A DNA stretch of 32,772 bases from Dolichospermum circinale AWQC310F (GTDB lineage Bacteria > Cyanobacteriota > Cyanobacteriia > Cyanobacteriales > Nostocaceae): assembly GCF_000426925.1 (NCBI RefSeq), contig NZ_KE384716.1, positions 114,850-147,621 of the forward strand, written 5' to 3'. A model generated the notes under the pieces. It was not told the DNA's origin. It did not search any database and saw nothing but the letters and a program-made list of their open reading frames with translations. The translations under genes were made by a program, and so were the position numbers. Below are positions 31,054-32,772 of this stretch, piece after piece. The stretch's first letter is position 1; the number at the start of each line of letters is the position of its first letter.

Positions 31054-31214
31054 GAAGAGGGAACAGGGAACAGGGAACAGGGAACAGGGAACAGGTGACA
31101 GGTGACAGGTGACAGGTGACAGGTGACAGTTGACAGGGAATAGGGAACAGGGAACAGGGAACAGGGAACAGGGAACAGGTGACAGGTGACAGGGAACAGG
31201 TGACAGGTGACAGG
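31054..31214. repeat. Heptameric tandem repeat array, 23 units of two alternating types
   Basis: Starting with GAAGAGG the array has 23 phased 7-mers, all close to either GAACAGG or TGACAGG. The order is one GAAGAGG, five GAACAGG, six TGACAGG-type (one ends in T), one GAATAGG, five GAACAGG, two TGACAGG, one GAACAGG and two TGACAGG. It ends abruptly at TTTTC. There are no spacers of unique sequence, so it is not CRISPR. Confidence 0.9.
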
Positions 31215-31312
31215 TTTTCAGCGATTTTACGTTTCTTTACAGAGTTTGGTTTTTTGATGCCAACTTACTTATATTGGTAATATTTTTGATCAACAATCTA
31301 ATGAAAAAAAAT

Positions 31313-31340
31313 GTAGAGATGTTTCATGGAACGTCTCTAC
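31313..31340. repeat. 28-bp palindrome, GTAGAGACG family
   Basis: Arms GTAGAGATGTTT and GAACGTCTCTAC enclose CATG. All positions pair in plus-strand RNA if G-U pairs are allowed. It is the same element as 29881-29908 with a few changes. Confidence 0.7.
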
Positions 31341-31441
31341 AAGGTTTCTAGGATACTAATGAGAAATTAAAGTTATAAAACCCATAACGATAGGTTTTGT
31401 TTGTGTAGCTGCGGTTTATAACCGCCAAACATGGTACTAAT

Positions 31442-32772
31442 TTAAACTACAGTGAAGTCAACACTTGTAATCAATGTGGAACTAACATTTTGCAAAGTAG
31501 CGAAAATTTCACCACTGCTCGTATTCCTGATCACAGTATTAGTACCAGTTCCTAAAATTGTCAATTGACTAAATAGTAAACCCCCACTTAAGCCAATGCG
31601 GTCAAATCCATCTTGGAAGTCTTGAACGATATCAGCGCCATTGCTTAGTGCAATTACAAAAATATCATTGTTTGCTCCTCCTACCAAAATATCATTGCCT
31701 TTACCACCATTGAGAATGTCATTTCCAGCTTCACCCCAGAGTGTGTCATTATCATCATTTCCGAAGAGGGTATCATTATTATTGCCTCCATAAAGGAAAT
31801 CTTTGCCTATCCCCCCGTTTAATTCATCTGATCCATCACCACCATACAACCGATCATTACCATCATCTCCAAATACTAAATCGTTACCTGCTTCTCCATT
31901 GAGAATATCATCACCAAAATCACCAAAGAGAATGTCGTTACCAACACCACCTAACAAGCTATCATTACCGACACCACCATCAAGGATATCATCACCAGTA
32001 AGACCTCTGAGGGTATCATTTCCTAAGTCACCGTTGAGGAAATCATTTCCATTATCCCCTTGCAGAATATCATTACCGAGGCCACCAAATAGTTGATCAT
32101 CGTTATTCCCACCAAATAGTTGATCATTACCGTCACCACCATCAAGAATATCATTTCCATCGTTACCCTGGATGGTATCATTGCCAGTATTTCCAACTAA
32201 CTCGTTAGCCAGATTATTACCTCTGATGGTATCGTTTTGAGTAGTACCAACCACATTGAGGAAATTCTGCACGTTTAAGGTGATAGAATTAATGGGTGCT
32301 GGTAGTCCGTTAATGATCAGGCTATTAGTGGCTAGATTGACGTTGAGGGATGTGGTGGTAGCGATTCCAGTGGATGCGTCAATGGTGTTAGATTGACCTG
32401 TAGCACCAATTACAGTTTCTACGTCCACAATTGTATCTGTGCCAAAAGAGCCTTTATTAACGATTCCACCTGCTAACAGGGTAATTGCTTCCGTAAGACT
32501 GCTATAGTCAACTGTATCGCTTCCTAGACCGCCATTAATTGTATCATCACCTGTGCTACCGATAATTGTGTCATTAGAGTTAGCGATTTCGATAATTCCT
32601 CGTAATAATAGCAATGAATTGGGAAGATCGTTCCATATTCCCGCTCCTCCAACATTAAATTCTACGTAGTCTTCATTATTTAAATCATTAGGTTCACCTG
32701 GAGACCAGTTAGTATAAGTGACAGCTTCTCCATTTGCCCATTTAAATGTTCCTTCAGTCACCTCGTCTGTCA
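31442..32772 (-). CDS. RTX-type calcium-binding repeat protein with C-type lectin-like domain (5' end beyond the window)
   Basis: The frame is open to the right edge: upstream of the GTG at 32761 it continues TDEVTEGTFKWANGE, the middle of a C-type lectin domain, so the true start lies outside. The lectin part (TYTNWSPGEPNDLNNEDYVEF, GIWNDLP) is followed by an RTX-like GSTGDDTINGGLGSDTVDYS, a spacer, and about 20 nonapeptide repeats of the GGxGxDxLx type, such as GGVGNDILFG and GGDGSDELNG. These wind into a calcium-binding beta roll. The C-terminus (NNDIFVIALSNGADIVQDFQDGFDRIGLSGG) is the usual end of secreted RTX proteins exported by type I systems. A cell-surface or exported adhesin is likely; no toxin domain is visible in the part present. 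Confidence 0.88.
   Translation of the reverse strand, partial: TDEVTEGTFKWANGEAVTYTNWSPGEPNDLNNEDYVEFNVGGAGIWNDLPNSLLLLRGIIEIANSNDTIIGSTGDDTINGGLGSDTVDYSSLTEAITLLAGGIVNKGSFGTDTIVDVETVIGATGQSNTIDASTGIATTTSLNVNLATNSLIINGLPAPINSITLNVQNFLNVVGTTQNDTIRGNNLANELVGNTGNDTIQGNDGNDILDGGDGNDQLFGGNNDDQLFGGLGNDILQGDNGNDFLNGDLGNDTLRGLTGDDILDGGVGNDSLLGGVGNDILFGDFGDDILNGEAGNDLVFGDDGNDRLYGGDGSDELNGGIGKDFLYGGNNNDTLFGNDDNDTLWGEAGNDILNGGKGNDILVGGANNDIFVIALSNGADIVQDFQDGFDRIGLSGGLLFSQLTILGTGTNTVIRNTSSGEIFATLQNVSSTLITSVDFTVV

Larger units (their letters stand above)
31041..31441. other. Non-coding region with a long heptamer array and a palindromic repeat
   Basis: Holds the 23-unit heptamer array (31054-31214) and the 28-bp palindrome (31313-31340). 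The remainder is AT-rich and has no credible ORF. It separates the RTX gene from the rplU operon promoter. Confidence 0.6.

Noticed and set aside
31054-31214. Possible CRISPR array
   Set aside because: Units are 7 bp and contiguous, with no unique spacers, and no cas gene is present.
31803-32096. Plus-strand 97-codon Pro/Ser-rich frame
   Set aside because: It is the antisense of the RTX nonapeptide repeats, which forces a periodic open frame on the other strand.

Overview
The window looks like chromosomal DNA of a filamentous, heterocyst-type (Nostocales) cyanobacterium. It is AT-rich and carries eight GCGATCGC (HIP1) octamers. Its gene set is cyanobacterial: a PedR-like small LuxR regulator, the CruF/CruG pair of myxol-glycoside synthesis, a KaiB-domain protein, a PilT ATPase and a PBP-DUF4912 membrane protein. 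Heptameric short tandem repeats and small palindromic dispersed repeats sit in many intergenic gaps. I saw no tRNA, rRNA, insertion sequence or CRISPR array. All assignments come from reading motifs by eye; no database search was run.

Left part (1-10 kb). Mostly minus-strand genes: a periplasmic-binding-protein/DUF4912 membrane protein; an adenosine-deaminase-like protein just downstream of a stand-alone adenylation-thiolation-thioesterase (A-T-TE) synthetase; a TPR protein; and a 2-oxoglutarate/Fe dioxygenase. The synthetase lacks the amino-acid-binding Asp, and phased 11-bp direct repeats lie in its upstream region. A plus-strand promoter, a 24-codon ORF and a perfect hairpin terminator sit between the PBP gene and the deaminase and look like an unannotated small transcript.

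Middle (10-22 kb). Housekeeping and regulatory genes: sfsA, a Uma2 endonuclease-like gene, gluconokinase convergent with a PfkB sugar kinase, pedR, a small membrane protein, then a plus-strand run of pilT-like ATPase, KaiB-fusion protein and metallo-beta-lactamase-fold protein. These are followed by an amino-acid-type ABC binding lipoprotein and a probable outer-membrane barrel protein. A class V aminotransferase (serine-pyruvate/alanine-glyoxylate type) is in frame with an N-terminal helix-turn-helix-like domain normally found on large cyanobacterial NACHT/WD40/pentapeptide proteins.

Right part (22-32.8 kb). A secreted small protein; a two-gene cassette of polytopic membrane protein plus membrane-embedded alpha/beta hydrolase; cruG and cruF separated by a HigB/HigA-type toxin-antitoxin pair; a small membrane protein; rplU-rpmA with a clear promoter and a structured-looking leader; a 23-unit heptamer array; and an RTX/C-type-lectin protein whose 5' end runs off the right edge.

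The best candidates for undescribed biology are the 3.3-kb small transcript, the A-T-TE synthetase with its repeat-rich upstream region, the HTH-aminotransferase fusion, the KaiB fusion behind a variant PilT, and the membrane hydrolase cassette.
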